In this document: positions 30,770 through 40,224 of the stretch, one piece after another
Layout: the number at the start of each line of letters is the position of its first letter
Numbering within the stretch: the stretch's first letter is position 1
Assembly: GCA_947379755.1 (NCBI GenBank)
Contig: CANCOC010000009.1
Coordinates: 1-63,907 of the forward strand
DNA: 63,907 bases
Direction: 5' to 3'
Origin: Alcaligenaceae bacterium
Lineage (GTDB): Bacteria; Pseudomonadota; Gammaproteobacteria; Burkholderiales; Burkholderiaceae_B
Translations under genes and position numbers: made by a program
Notes under the pieces: generated by a model
What the model was told of the DNA's origin: nothing
What the model saw: the letters and a program-made list of their open reading frames with translations, nothing else
The model's database searches: none

Positions 30770-32137
30770 ATGTTCAAGGCATTTTTTATACTGGCTGCAG
30801 CGATATCCATTCTGGCAGTTTTTGCGAATTCTTCAGAAAAAAAGCCCTGGCTAAATCAACCGCTGACCGTTTCTCCAGTTTCTGGGGACATCATGCTTGG
30901 CACGAGCCTCTCGGATGGCAGTACACACAATTATTCAATCGTAGTGGCGGTGACCATGTCCGGCGGTGGCACGCGAGCCGCGGCGTTTGCGTACGGCGTT
31001 CTGGAGGGATTGCGTGAAACGAACATTGCGTGGAAAGATCAGAAAACTACTTTACTTGATGAAATTGATCTGATTAGCGGTGTCTCGGCAGGCAGTGCGC
31101 TTGCCACATACTTTACTGCCTTTGGGCCAGAGCACCTCTCGACCTTTAAAAAGGATTTTCTGTATGCAAATTTTCAGGGCAGCCTGATTGCCAGCGCCCT
31201 CGAACCGTCGAACCTCATGAATATTGCTTCACCCTGGTACGGGAGAGGAGACTTACTGGTAGAAAAATTCAGCAAGTTATATCAGGATAAAACGTTTGCA
31301 GATCTCCCCAAGCGCCCTCGCCTGCTGATTACAGCAACCGATGTATCCAGATCGACAAGTTTTCAATTTACGCCAGATCAGTTTAATCTCATCTGCTCAG
31401 ACCTGATGAGTGTTCCACTGGGGTTTGCAGTCGGTGCATCGTCATCCGTGCCGGTCGTGTTCAGTCCGGTCACCCTTAAAAATTACAGTAGCAGTCAGGA
31501 CTGTCCGGCAAAGATTTCATTGCTCAGAAAAGAACAACCGACCGATACTTATCGCATGCGAGAGCTATACAGAAACAAGCTTGCCTATCTGGATTCCAGC
31601 AAGCGACAATATATTCATCTGGTGGATGGTGCGGCTTCAGATAATCTTGGACTTCGGTCAGTCATCGATCGGGCCTCGGCTGGTGGCAGCATCTCGGCGT
31701 CCGTCAATAGTGCGCCACCGGGTTCAATCAACCGGTTAATTTTTGTGATCGTGAACGCCGAAGTCGACTTGCTCAATGAAGTAGATGCCACACAGCAAAC
31801 ACCGAGCATCAGTGACGCAGTCAATGCATTGCGAATCAGCAAAGGTTTGCAAGCGTCGGCTGAGACGATGGAAATGTTGAATCAGGCTGCAGGAAACTGG
31901 CAACATGAACTGCGCAATTCAGATGGAGGCCTGACCCAGTTTGCACCTGACTCGCAGCTGCACGTCATCAAAGTCAGCTTGAGGGATACGCCAGACAACA
32001 CTATCAGACAGCGTCTGATGAAACTGGCAACCGTGTTTTATCTGCCACGCAATGATGTGGACGCGCTCATTCAAGCAGGTAAGCAAACACTTTTTTCATC
32101 ACCTGAATATCAAACCCTGATTCAGTCTTTTCATTGA
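30770..32137 (+). CDS. Patatin-like phospholipase family protein
   Basis: 455 residues with an N-terminal hydrophobic segment (MFKAFFILAAAISILAVFAN) that is either a signal peptide or an anchor. The patatin catalytic parts are complete: oxyanion MSGGGTRAAAFAYGVLEGLR, nucleophile elbow SGVSAGS, and Asp in LVDGAASDNLGL. It should act as a lipid acyl hydrolase in the envelope or outside the cell. No partner gene is apparent. Its last seven bases overlap comEC on the other strand. Confidence 0.87.
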   Translation: MFKAFFILAAAISILAVFANSSEKKPWLNQPLTVSPVSGDIMLGTSLSDGSTHNYSIVVAVTMSGGGTRAAAFAYGVLEGLRETNIAWKDQKTTLLDEIDLISGVSAGSALATYFTAFGPEHLSTFKKDFLYANFQGSLIASALEPSNLMNIASPWYGRGDLLVEKFSKLYQDKTFADLPKRPRLLITATDVSRSTSFQFTPDQFNLICSDLMSVPLGFAVGASSSVPVVFSPVTLKNYSSSQDCPAKISLLRKEQPTDTYRMRELYRNKLAYLDSSKRQYIHLVDGAASDNLGLRSVIDRASAGGSISASVNSAPPGSINRLIFVIVNAEVDLLNEVDATQQTPSISDAVNALRISKGLQASAETMEMLNQAAGNWQHELRNSDGGLTQFAPDSQLHVIKVSLRDTPDNTIRQRLMKLATVFYLPRNDVDALIQAGKQTLFSSPEYQTLIQSFH

Positions 32138-34641
32138 TTGGTGCGCATGCGCACGCGTTCAATGCCCACCTCATGATGCCAGTAGCGTTTGTGTGTCAGG
32201 CGAAGTGACTGGACAGACAGCATTGAAGCCGTCGATTCAAAAAAAATCGCACCATGGTGATCGGTCCGCCATAACCGTGCCCCGGACAATGCCCAGCGTT
32301 TAAGTACCGCTTGCTTCGGATGTCCAAAGCGATTTAAATATCCGACCTGGGCCACAGCATGCTGAGCGTCAGCCTGCTCAACAAATTGAATTGATGAAGA
32401 GGTATGCGAACCATGATGCGGCATCACCACGACATCGGATCGAACAGGATGATTCATCATCAGCATGAGTTCTTGCTTGACACCAATGTCACCTGGCAGC
32501 AAAACCGAATGATGACGTCCCTGCACATGAAGCACACAACTGCGGGCATTGGGACTTTCCTGTCTTGTTTGATCCGTCTGAGTCATTAAACGGGTTGATT
32601 CTGCAGACGGATGCAATATGCTAAAGCGCACACCATCACGTTCCCAGAACTGTCCAGAAGCACACGGCGCAAATACGCCGGGCGGTATGAACGCCTTGCC
32701 TGTAAGCATCGTTTGCCTGAGCAAAAAATTTTTTGCATCAAAGGAGGTGTTCACTTCGTCGATCTTGAATTTTTGCATCAGCGAATGCAACCCTCCTGCG
32801 TGATCCGTATCTGCATGCGAAACAATCAGTTGATGCAACCCGCGAACACCTAAAGCGCGCAAGGCCGGAATCAATACACGTTGTGCCGAGTCAGTCTTGC
32901 CTGAACGCTGCCCTGTATCGATCAGAATATTGTTCTGTTCAGTCTGAATCAGGACCGCTGCACCCTGTCCGACATCCATCACCCACATTTTCCAGTCACC
33001 TTGTCGCGGACGATCAGGCTGCCAGACCAGCGCGGGCAACATCAGGCACCATCCCGCCCAGCGTGCCGGTAATCCAGGTGACTGCAGTGCCCAGACCATA
33101 CCGACTATTGCAAGGACAAACCAGCTAACCGGGACGGCGCAGACGTCTTGCGTCGCCCATGACGCCTGGGCCAGCCATTGAACAGGTCGCATCGACCATG
33201 ACAACGCGAGATGACCCAGCCACCCGAGTGCTGTAGCAAGTATCATCCCGCCCGGAATCACCGCAAGCAACGCTGTTAAAAGCGCCAGTGGTGTGACGAT
33301 AAAAGTCATGGCCGGAATCGCGACTGCATTAGCCAGTGGAGAACTAAACGACACCTGCTGAAACAGAAAGGCGATGACTGGCACCATGGCGAGAGTCATC
33401 CACCACTGCAGACGGACAGCCTGAATAAGTGTGCGCAACAAGCGCTTAAGAAAGGTATGCTGAACTTGTTCATCGGGCGCAGACTGCCCAACCAGGAACA
33501 AGACGCCAACGGCCATGAACGATAACCAGAAGCCTGTTGAAATCGGTGACCATGGGTCCATGATTGTGACAGCCGCGGCAGCGATACCCAGCACATTAGG
33601 CAAGCTCACTGGCACACGTGCAACAATTGCCGTAGCAACGACCGCCAGCATCAGAAAAGTTCTGCGTGCGGGCACGCCCCAACCCGCCAGCAGGCAATAC
33701 AAGAACGCCGTGAGCATCGCAGCCAGAGCGGCAACGGTGCGTGCTGGCACGCGTTCGCACAGGGACTGTGATCTCACGCGAAGCCTTTTGCACAACCACA
33801 GCACCAACATACCGGCCATCGCACCGATCATTGTCACGTGAGAGCCGCTGATAGAGACCAGATGCGTAATACCCGTCCGGTTAAAGACCTCCCAGTCACC
33901 AGCTGCAACGCTGTCCTGATCACCAATTGCCAGAGCAATCATCACTGGACCATACCGTGCCGGCCCCAGCGCGCGGCGCATTGCCTCGCGCATATGGTGT
34001 CGCACACGTGCCACTGCTACACCAAACGTGGCGGTCGGCGCATCAGTGATCAGCCTGGGTGTGCCACGTATCTTTCCGATCGCACGTATATTGCGCTGAA
34101 ACATCAAGCCTTCATAATCAAAACCGTATGGATTCGTTGCCCCGTGCGGGCGCTTGAGTACGACCGCAGCGTGCCAGCTCTGGCCAGGCAGCACGCGAAT
34201 GCGTGAAGGTGCAGGTGCAGGTGCAGGTGCAGGATCCTGCCAGACAACCTGAATGTGACGGGGAATGCCTTGCGCAATCGGGTCCAGGACATACGCTTCA
34301 AAACGCTGACTCCCTGCATCATCTTGCGCCATGGACGTGACACGAACTGTCAGCTTTGACACAACATTTTCATGCGAAACATCCAGCATGTCATTCAGAC
34401 GCTGCTGGGCACGCTCAATGGTCCAGCACATACTCAGCATCAGTGCAGCCAGACACGTCAGTGCGCGCATCAGAATCGACAATCCTGGTCGGTTACGCTG
34501 AAATATTTTGATCAAAACCAGACAGACGGTGAACACGAGGACGGCAGGAATCAGGCTATGCGACTCAGGCAGGTGGCCGAGCCGATGCGTCAGACTTGCA
34601 CCGGCGACGATACCTGCAGAAATCATCGATATCATGGGCAT
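32131..34641 (-). CDS. comEC: DNA internalisation competence protein ComEC/Rec2
   Basis: 836 residues. The N-terminal 60 residues are two membrane segments, followed by the OB-like DUF4131 region, the multi-pass competence channel domain (about 230-510, HLVSISGSHVTMIGAMAGM) and a C-terminal metallo-beta-lactamase-like domain (SHADTDHAGGLHSL; MPHHGSHTSSS). It carries single-stranded DNA across the inner membrane during natural transformation. Length is normal for the family and the frame is open throughout, so it should be functional. It contains an AP repeat near residue 140. Convergent with the patatin gene and divergent from nothing: tatD follows on the same strand upstream. Confidence 0.93.
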   Translation of the reverse strand: MPMISMISAGIVAGASLTHRLGHLPESHSLIPAVLVFTVCLVLIKIFQRNRPGLSILMRALTCLAALMLSMCWTIERAQQRLNDMLDVSHENVVSKLTVRVTSMAQDDAGSQRFEAYVLDPIAQGIPRHIQVVWQDPAPAPAPAPSRIRVLPGQSWHAAVVLKRPHGATNPYGFDYEGLMFQRNIRAIGKIRGTPRLITDAPTATFGVAVARVRHHMREAMRRALGPARYGPVMIALAIGDQDSVAAGDWEVFNRTGITHLVSISGSHVTMIGAMAGMLVLWLCKRLRVRSQSLCERVPARTVAALAAMLTAFLYCLLAGWGVPARRTFLMLAVVATAIVARVPVSLPNVLGIAAAAVTIMDPWSPISTGFWLSFMAVGVLFLVGQSAPDEQVQHTFLKRLLRTLIQAVRLQWWMTLAMVPVIAFLFQQVSFSSPLANAVAIPAMTFIVTPLALLTALLAVIPGGMILATALGWLGHLALSWSMRPVQWLAQASWATQDVCAVPVSWFVLAIVGMVWALQSPGLPARWAGWCLMLPALVWQPDRPRQGDWKMWVMDVGQGAAVLIQTEQNNILIDTGQRSGKTDSAQRVLIPALRALGVRGLHQLIVSHADTDHAGGLHSLMQKFKIDEVNTSFDAKNFLLRQTMLTGKAFIPPGVFAPCASGQFWERDGVRFSILHPSAESTRLMTQTDQTRQESPNARSCVLHVQGRHHSVLLPGDIGVKQELMLMMNHPVRSDVVVMPHHGSHTSSSIQFVEQADAQHAVAQVGYLNRFGHPKQAVLKRWALSGARLWRTDHHGAIFFESTASMLSVQSLRLTHKRYWHHEVGIERVRMRTNQ
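34208..34231. repeat. In-frame hexanucleotide repeat in comEC
   Basis: Four copies of GGTGCA (TGCACC on the coding strand) encode the Ala-Pro run of residues near 140 (DPAPAPAPAPSRI). The repeat is perfect over 24 bases. Copy changes keep the frame. Confidence 0.85.
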
Positions 34642-34697
34642 CCGGCAAAATAGCGGGATGCTTGCACATGAAAATCAGGCCGGCAATCGGAGTGTGA

Positions 34698-35507
34698 CTA
34701 ATTGCTCTCAATCGCCTGCATGAGCCTGGGCAGAATGCGCAAGGCAGTCAGGCTGGTTGCCTGAAGTACGTCCTTGAGATCCTGACCACGCAAGTCTGCA
34801 AGAACCTGTGCAATTCGCAAGACCTGTGCGGGTTCGTTGCGTCTGTTTTCAACCAGCCACTCTGGCGCAATATCTGGAGCGTCTGTTTCAAGTACAAGCG
34901 CGTCCAGACTGATCTGCTGGGCAAGCCTGCGGATTTGCAAGGCACGCCCGTAGGTCATCGCGCCCCCCATTCCAAGCGCAAAACCAAGACCAACAAACTG
35001 CTCTGCCTGCTGCAGGCTGCCATTAAAGGCATGCGCCAGTCCGCCCTTGACCTTTCGCTGACGCAAGTATTTCAGCAAAGTATCCTGCGAGCGCCTGACA
35101 TGGAGTAAAACCGGCAGATCAAACTCTTTGGCCAAGACCAGTTGCGCATCAAAATAATGTTCCTGTTTTTCGCGCGCAGCCCCGTATGAAATATCGGGAA
35201 TAAAAAAATCCAGGCCAATCTCGCCCACTGCGACTAATTTCGGATCATGCTGATGCGCAGCGAGCGCCTCGCGTAATAGCTTCAGGTCGTCAGGCCCCGC
35301 ATGTCCGACATACATAGGATGAATGCCAAGTGCGTAAGCACCCTGGACAAATGAATGAGCAAGCATGCGTACACGTTCAAAGCTGACAACTTCTACTGCA
35401 GGAATGAGGATCGCTTGCACGCCAGCTGCCTGTGCTCGCGCAATGACTTGCTCGCGATCAGAGTCAAACGCTGAAGCGTCCAGATGACAATGTGTATCAA
35501 ACAGCAT
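34698..35507 (-). CDS. TatD-family metal-dependent hydrolase
   Basis: 269 residues from ATG 35507 (MLFDTHCHLDASAFD). The TIM-barrel metal ligands are DTHCHLD, the Glu in AVGEIGLDFF, the His in LPVLLHVRRSQDT and the Asp in LVLETDAPDIAP. TatD relatives are metal-dependent deoxyribonucleases or D-aminoacyl hydrolases; this one is nearer to the YcfH/YjjV branch. It overlaps lolD by 11 bases, which suggests co-transcription with the lol genes. Confidence 0.9.
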   Translation of the reverse strand: MLFDTHCHLDASAFDSDREQVIARAQAAGVQAILIPAVEVVSFERVRMLAHSFVQGAYALGIHPMYVGHAGPDDLKLLREALAAHQHDPKLVAVGEIGLDFFIPDISYGAAREKQEHYFDAQLVLAKEFDLPVLLHVRRSQDTLLKYLRQRKVKGGLAHAFNGSLQQAEQFVGLGFALGMGGAMTYGRALQIRRLAQQISLDALVLETDAPDIAPEWLVENRRNEPAQVLRIAQVLADLRGQDLKDVLQATSLTALRILPRLMQAIESN

Positions 35508-36180
35508 CGACCAGGCGGCCAGATTCCATGTAGAGTCTTCGATCCGCGAGCGCCGCGAGCTCTGGATCATGCGTCACAATGACAAAGGCCGTGCCTGACT
35601 CTGCATTGACACGCTTGAGCAAGGCAAACATCTGCTGCGCCGTATGGCGATCAAGATTACCCGTGGGCTCGTCAGCAAGCACACAGGCCGGGCGCGTCAC
35701 CAGGGCTCGCGCCAGTGCGATACGCTGGCGCTCTCCACCCGAAAGCTGACCCGGGAAGTGTTCAATCCGGCTGGTCAGACCAACAAGCTCAATCACACTG
35801 CGTGCGAGTTCTCGTGCATCATGACGTGACTCACGCCTCACAATTAACGGCATCGCCACATTATCGAGTGCCGAAAACTCAGGCAGCAAATGATGGAACT
35901 GATAAACAAAACCCAGAGAACGATTACGCAAACGACTGCGGGCAGCTTCGCTCAAGCCTTCTGCAGACTGGCCTGCAACCGTCACACTGCCCGAAGTCGG
36001 TAAATCCAGCAGGCCGAGAGTATGTAATAGCGTACTTTTACCGGAGCCTGAGGCGCCAATCACGGCCACCATTTCACCCGGAATCACAGACAGACTGACG
36101 TCATCGAGTACCTGGATCTGGCTTGGACCCTCATCGTAGACTTTGCACAGATGCGATGCCTGCAGGGCAAACTCAGTCAT
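35497..36180 (-). CDS. lolD: Lipoprotein-releasing system ATPase LolD
   Basis: 227 residues. Walker A is GASGSGKSTLLH, the Q-loop region YQFHHLLPEFSALDNVAMP is that of LolD, the signature is LSGGERQRIALARALV and Walker B is VLADEPTGNLD. It powers release of outer-membrane lipoproteins from the inner membrane to LolA. It overlaps lolC by eight bases and tatD by 11. Confidence 0.95.
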   Translation of the reverse strand: MTEFALQASHLCKVYDEGPSQIQVLDDVSLSVIPGEMVAVIGASGSGKSTLLHTLGLLDLPTSGSVTVAGQSAEGLSEAARSRLRNRSLGFVYQFHHLLPEFSALDNVAMPLIVRRESRHDARELARSVIELVGLTSRIEHFPGQLSGGERQRIALARALVTRPACVLADEPTGNLDRHTAQQMFALLKRVNAESGTAFVIVTHDPELAALADRRLYMESGRLVDAV

Positions 36181-37453
36181 GGCGCAACACCTGTGCAGGT
36201 TGCAGACGCGACGCGCGCCAGCTTGGATATAAAGTGGCCACCAGTGACATGATCAGAGACGTCACACCGATCGAGATGATGTCCTCCAACCGCGGGTCAG
36301 AGGGCAATGAACTGATGAAATAGACTTCGCGTGGCAAAAACTGAGCCCCGATCATTTTTTCGATGGCGGGAACAATGACGTCAATGTTATAGGCAATGGC
36401 CATGCCACCTGTGACCCCGAGCAGAGTACCGACAACACCAATCAGGGCACCCTGTACCAGGAAAATCCGGGCAATCTCTCCTGGTGTCGAACCAAAACTG
36501 CGCAAAATTGCAATATCGGACTGCTTGTCCTTGACTGCCATCACAAGTGACGACAACAAATTAAATGCTGCAACGGCAACAATCAGGGCGAGAATCAGGA
36601 ACATCATGCGTTTTTCTGTCTGGACGGCTGCGAACCAAGTGCGATTATTACGTGACCAGTCTGACACCATCACGTTGGGTGGGAGCAATCCCAGCAAAGA
36701 CTGGGCAATCTGAGGTGCACGCGACATGTCGTTCACACGCAGCCGCACACCCGCTGCAGCATTGTCGCGAAACAGCTTGGCAGCATCTGTCACGTCCACA
36801 AAAGCAAGGGTCGTATCATATTCATAATGACCTGAACGGAAAGTCCCGACCAGAGTGAACTGGCGCATGCGTGGCGTAAAACCTGCAGGACCGATATTGG
36901 CTTGTGGCGCGAGCATCATGACCGGGTCGCCCTGGCGCAAGCCCAGCAAATCTGCGAGTTCCTGTCCGAGCACGATGCCAAATCCGCCGGCTTTTAAATC
37001 TGTCAATTTGCCAGAGACCATTTGCTGACTGATATCTGAGACGTTTTTTTCTGTTGCCGGATCAATGCCACGCACTTGTACGCCACGCAGTTCTTGTCCG
37101 CGCATCAGCATGCCCTGGGCGGACACAAAGGGGGCCGCAGCCAGCACTGAAGGGGATTTAAGCGCGGCGGCGCCGATCTCATTCCATTGTGAGACGATGC
37201 GCTCCGGGTCTCCACCAGCCACATAGATCTCAACGTGAGGCAAAACAGAAAGCATCCTGTCGCGCACTTCTTTCTGAAAGCCGTTCATCACCGAGAGCAC
37301 CACAATCAGGGCGGCGACACCCAAGGCAATACCTGCCATCGAGGTTGCGGCAACAAACGAGACAAAACGGTCGCGCCGGCCCTTGCGGCCACGCAGACTG
37401 CTCATGCCCGCATAGCGGGCCCCGATCCAGAGTTCATAAGGTAGTTTCAGCAC
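36173..37453 (-). CDS. lolC: Lipoprotein-releasing system permease LolC/LolE-type
   Basis: 426 residues from a GTG start (37453). Four membrane segments are expected: one near residues 35-60 (GIALGVAALIVVLSVMNGF), three at the C-terminus. The large periplasmic domain lies between. MLKLPYELWIGARY and the FILVALFNLLSSLVM-like region (LILALIVAVAAFNLLSSLV) are typical. Only one permease gene is present here, so LolC and LolE roles may be combined or a second copy may lie elsewhere. Confidence 0.9.
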   Translation of the reverse strand: MLKLPYELWIGARYAGMSSLRGRKGRRDRFVSFVAATSMAGIALGVAALIVVLSVMNGFQKEVRDRMLSVLPHVEIYVAGGDPERIVSQWNEIGAAALKSPSVLAAAPFVSAQGMLMRGQELRGVQVRGIDPATEKNVSDISQQMVSGKLTDLKAGGFGIVLGQELADLLGLRQGDPVMMLAPQANIGPAGFTPRMRQFTLVGTFRSGHYEYDTTLAFVDVTDAAKLFRDNAAAGVRLRVNDMSRAPQIAQSLLGLLPPNVMVSDWSRNNRTWFAAVQTEKRMMFLILALIVAVAAFNLLSSLVMAVKDKQSDIAILRSFGSTPGEIARIFLVQGALIGVVGTLLGVTGGMAIAYNIDVIVPAIEKMIGAQFLPREVYFISSLPSDPRLEDIISIGVTSLIMSLVATLYPSWRASRLQPAQVLRHD

Positions 37454-37524
37454 GCACCTATTATTACATCAAAGCTAAAAACCACCTTCGCGCAAGGTCA
37501 CCCGCAGCCTACTACAATCCAGAG

Positions 37525-38469
37525 ATGGAAATTCTGATCCCCGGGGCATTACCACCCGTTACTGTCGCTGCCGAACTGATTCGATACGTCGAAACAGCTT
37601 GCCCAGCCCTGGTTGAGCACTTTAAGTCGAGACAGGCCCGCATCCTGCGCCTGCATCCTGACGAAATGGGCTGTACCCCACTCGAAGCGATCGGGCTGAT
37701 GCGTCGCGGATATCAGCAGGTACCCGGGCTGACGCTCGGAGCTGGGCTCGGCCCAATGCGTGCGGGCGTCACCCAGAGCAATGAAACGGTATGGGTCGCC
37801 GATCTCAGTAGCGTGACAGTTGGCACAAATGGTGCCGCACTCGTGCATCCTGACGCCTTGCTGATCACGCCTGCCGAAGCCGATGCGCTCTTTGAGGCCG
37901 TCTGCGGCCTGTGGGTAGGCAGTGCGATTTCTGCACTGCCTTTAAACCCTGAGCGCTGGCGCGTCTGGCTCAACGGTACGCCGCTGCTCTCATCAATGAG
38001 CCCATGTGCAATGACCGGCATGGCCATGGCTGACTGGTGGCCGCAGCACGAAAGCCTGCGCCAGTGGCGCAAACTGCTCAATGAAATCCAGATGGTCTGG
38101 CATGATCATCCGGTCAACCTCGCCCGAGCCGAGCGCGGGGCCCCCCCGATTAATAGCCTCTGGCTCTATGGTGGCGCTCAAGGCTGGAAAAGCCCGGCAA
38201 ACACCGAATTACCGGTAGTCTACGAAGAATTGATCAGCAGTCATGCAGAAGGTGATTGGGCCCGCTGGATTCAAACCCTGCCCGCTCTTTCCTCATTCAT
38301 CACGTCTGTGCTCAACGACACAACAAAAAATACTGCGGCATCCACAACGGTGACTCTGCTCGGCCTGGAACACGGTATTGAACTACTTCCTCAAGCCCGC
38401 CCCTGGTGGCGACACATTTTGCCCGCAAGAACCCAGAACTGGAAAACATGGTGGAATCTCCCAAACTAA
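37525..38469 (+). CDS. RpfE-type regulatory protein (phosphoglycerate-mutase-related)
   Basis: 314 residues from ATG 37525 (MEILIPGALPPVTVAA); the open frame upstream to 37189 lies antisense to lolC and is not real. The protein matches the family named after Xanthomonas rpfE, distantly related to cofactor-independent phosphoglycerate mutases (the INSLWLYGGAQGW segment is characteristic). No enzymatic activity is established. The gene regularly precedes recJ in Burkholderiales, as here, where its end overlaps the recJ start by 22 bases. Confidence 0.8.
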   Translation: MEILIPGALPPVTVAAELIRYVETACPALVEHFKSRQARILRLHPDEMGCTPLEAIGLMRRGYQQVPGLTLGAGLGPMRAGVTQSNETVWVADLSSVTVGTNGAALVHPDALLITPAEADALFEAVCGLWVGSAISALPLNPERWRVWLNGTPLLSSMSPCAMTGMAMADWWPQHESLRQWRKLLNEIQMVWHDHPVNLARAERGAPPINSLWLYGGAQGWKSPANTELPVVYEELISSHAEGDWARWIQTLPALSSFITSVLNDTTKNTAASTTVTLLGLEHGIELLPQARPWWRHILPARTQNWKTWWNLPN

Positions 38470-40160
38470 GCGTCCGACGCCACGATTTGCAAGACAGTCA
38501 GCGGCTGGAGGCTTCAGGCGTCCATCCATTGCTCGCGCGATTGTGGGCTGCACGAGGTATTTCCCGGTCCGAAGACATTCGGCTTGAATGGCCAGCCATG
38601 CTGGCGCCCACAGACCTGACACATGTTGAGCACGCCGCTATCTTGCTGGCCGATGCAATCGCTGCCGGCAAGCGCATGCTGATCGTTGCCGACTACGACT
38701 GCGACGGTGCGACGGCCTGTGCCGTCGGCTTGAGAGGATTGCGTGGCATGGGTGCCCAAGTAGACTTCCTTGTGCCCAACCGCTTCGAAACCGGCTATGG
38801 ACTCTCTCCTGCGGTGGTCGACCTTGCCTGCATACACCCGGGTGGCAAACCTGACCTGATTATTACGGTAGACAATGGGATTGCCAGCGTCGAGGGCGTG
38901 GCCGCTGCCAACGCTTGCGGCATCGGCGTCATCGTCACCGATCATCACCTGCCCGGCGACACGCTCCCTGATGCACTGGCCATTGTGAATCCAAATCAGC
39001 ATGGTTGTGGCTTTCCCTCAAAGAACCTGGCGGGCGTTGGAGTCATTTTTTACCTGATGCTGGCGTTGAGGGCAGAATTACGCAAGCGTGGGATATTGAC
39101 CGCCAATGGCGGACCACGCCTGGATGCACTGGCCGATCTGGTTGCACTGGGCACGGTCGCCGACGTCGTCAAACTTGATCCCAACAACCGCCTGCTTGTG
39201 ACCCGCGGTCTGGACCGCATGCGCCGTGGCCTGATGCAGCCCGGCATCAGGGCGCTGTTTGCGGTCGCCTCACGTGATCCACAGGCAGCAAGCGGATTTG
39301 ACCTCGGCTTTGCAATCGGGCCACGCATCAATGCAGCTGGCCGCCTGGCCGACATGGGTCTTGGCATTCGCTGCCTGACAACAGACGATGACATGGTTGC
39401 GCTTGATCTTGCGCGCGAACTCGATACCATCAATCGTCAACGCCGCGAGATCGAAAGTGTCATGCGTGACCAGGCGCTGGCCGCCACCGAAGACATCCAG
39501 GCAGGCATTGTTGGTGCTTCGGTCTGTGTCTTTCACCCTGAATGGCATCAGGGTGTCGTAGGCCTGGTTGCATCGCGACTGAAAGAAAAATTCTTTCGCC
39601 CGACCCTTGCCTTTGCACCCGCAGGCGATGATGAATTAAGAGGGTCTGGCCGCTCTATTCCGGATGTGCATCTGCGCGATGTGCTGGATCTGGTCTCCAA
39701 GCGCCATCCTGGCCTGATCCGTAAGTTTGGCGGACATGCCATGGCCGCTGGGCTGACCCTCGGCCGGGAAGACTTTGACCGGTTTGGGCCAGCGTTTGAG
39801 CAAGCGGTGATCGAGTTGACGGGTCGCAAGAGCTTTGAACCACTGATCGAGACCGATGGTTCGCTTGAGCCCGGCTACGCCAATGCGGCCGTTGCCACCA
39901 TGCTGCAACAGCAAGTCTGGGGCGCTGGCTTTGCCGCACCGTTATTTCTGGATGAGTTCAGAATACTCAAACAAAAACTGGTCGGTGAAAAACACCTCAA
40001 ACTGACCATGGAACGCGGTCATCAGCGCTTTGAGGCGATCTGGTTCGGACACGCAGAGAGCCTGCCTGAGTTTGTCCGCGTTGCCTACCGACTCGAGCAA
40101 AACGTCTGGAATGGCATGGTTTCGGTCCAGCTTGTCGTTGAATACGCCAGCGCGGCCTGA
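38448..40160 (+). CDS. recJ: Single-stranded-DNA-specific exonuclease RecJ
   Basis: 570 residues from ATG 38448 (MVESPKLSVRRHD), with GGAA upstream; a GTG at 38406 is also in frame. The DHH phosphoesterase motifs are IVADYDCDGATA, ITVDNG and VTDHHLPGD; the C-terminal DHHA1 region contains RKFGGHAMAAGLTL. RecJ degrades single-stranded DNA 5' to 3' in recombination and mismatch repair. Followed by prfB after 64 bases. Confidence 0.95.
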   Translation: MVESPKLSVRRHDLQDSQRLEASGVHPLLARLWAARGISRSEDIRLEWPAMLAPTDLTHVEHAAILLADAIAAGKRMLIVADYDCDGATACAVGLRGLRGMGAQVDFLVPNRFETGYGLSPAVVDLACIHPGGKPDLIITVDNGIASVEGVAAANACGIGVIVTDHHLPGDTLPDALAIVNPNQHGCGFPSKNLAGVGVIFYLMLALRAELRKRGILTANGGPRLDALADLVALGTVADVVKLDPNNRLLVTRGLDRMRRGLMQPGIRALFAVASRDPQAASGFDLGFAIGPRINAAGRLADMGLGIRCLTTDDDMVALDLARELDTINRQRREIESVMRDQALAATEDIQAGIVGASVCVFHPEWHQGVVGLVASRLKEKFFRPTLAFAPAGDDELRGSGRSIPDVHLRDVLDLVSKRHPGLIRKFGGHAMAAGLTLGREDFDRFGPAFEQAVIELTGRKSFEPLIETDGSLEPGYANAAVATMLQQQVWGAGFAAPLFLDEFRILKQKLVGEKHLKLTMERGHQRFEAIWFGHAESLPEFVRVAYRLEQNVWNGMVSVQLVVEYASAA

Positions 40161-40224
40161 ACTTCGACAAATACCCAGTTAAAATAGTCAGTTACCTTAA
40201 ACATACATTACCTGCTGGAACACA

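Noticed and set aside
37189-37524. The open frame of the rpfE-type gene extends 112 codons upstream.
   Set aside because: This part is antisense to lolC, arginine-rich and without homology; the protein family begins at MEILIPG (37525).
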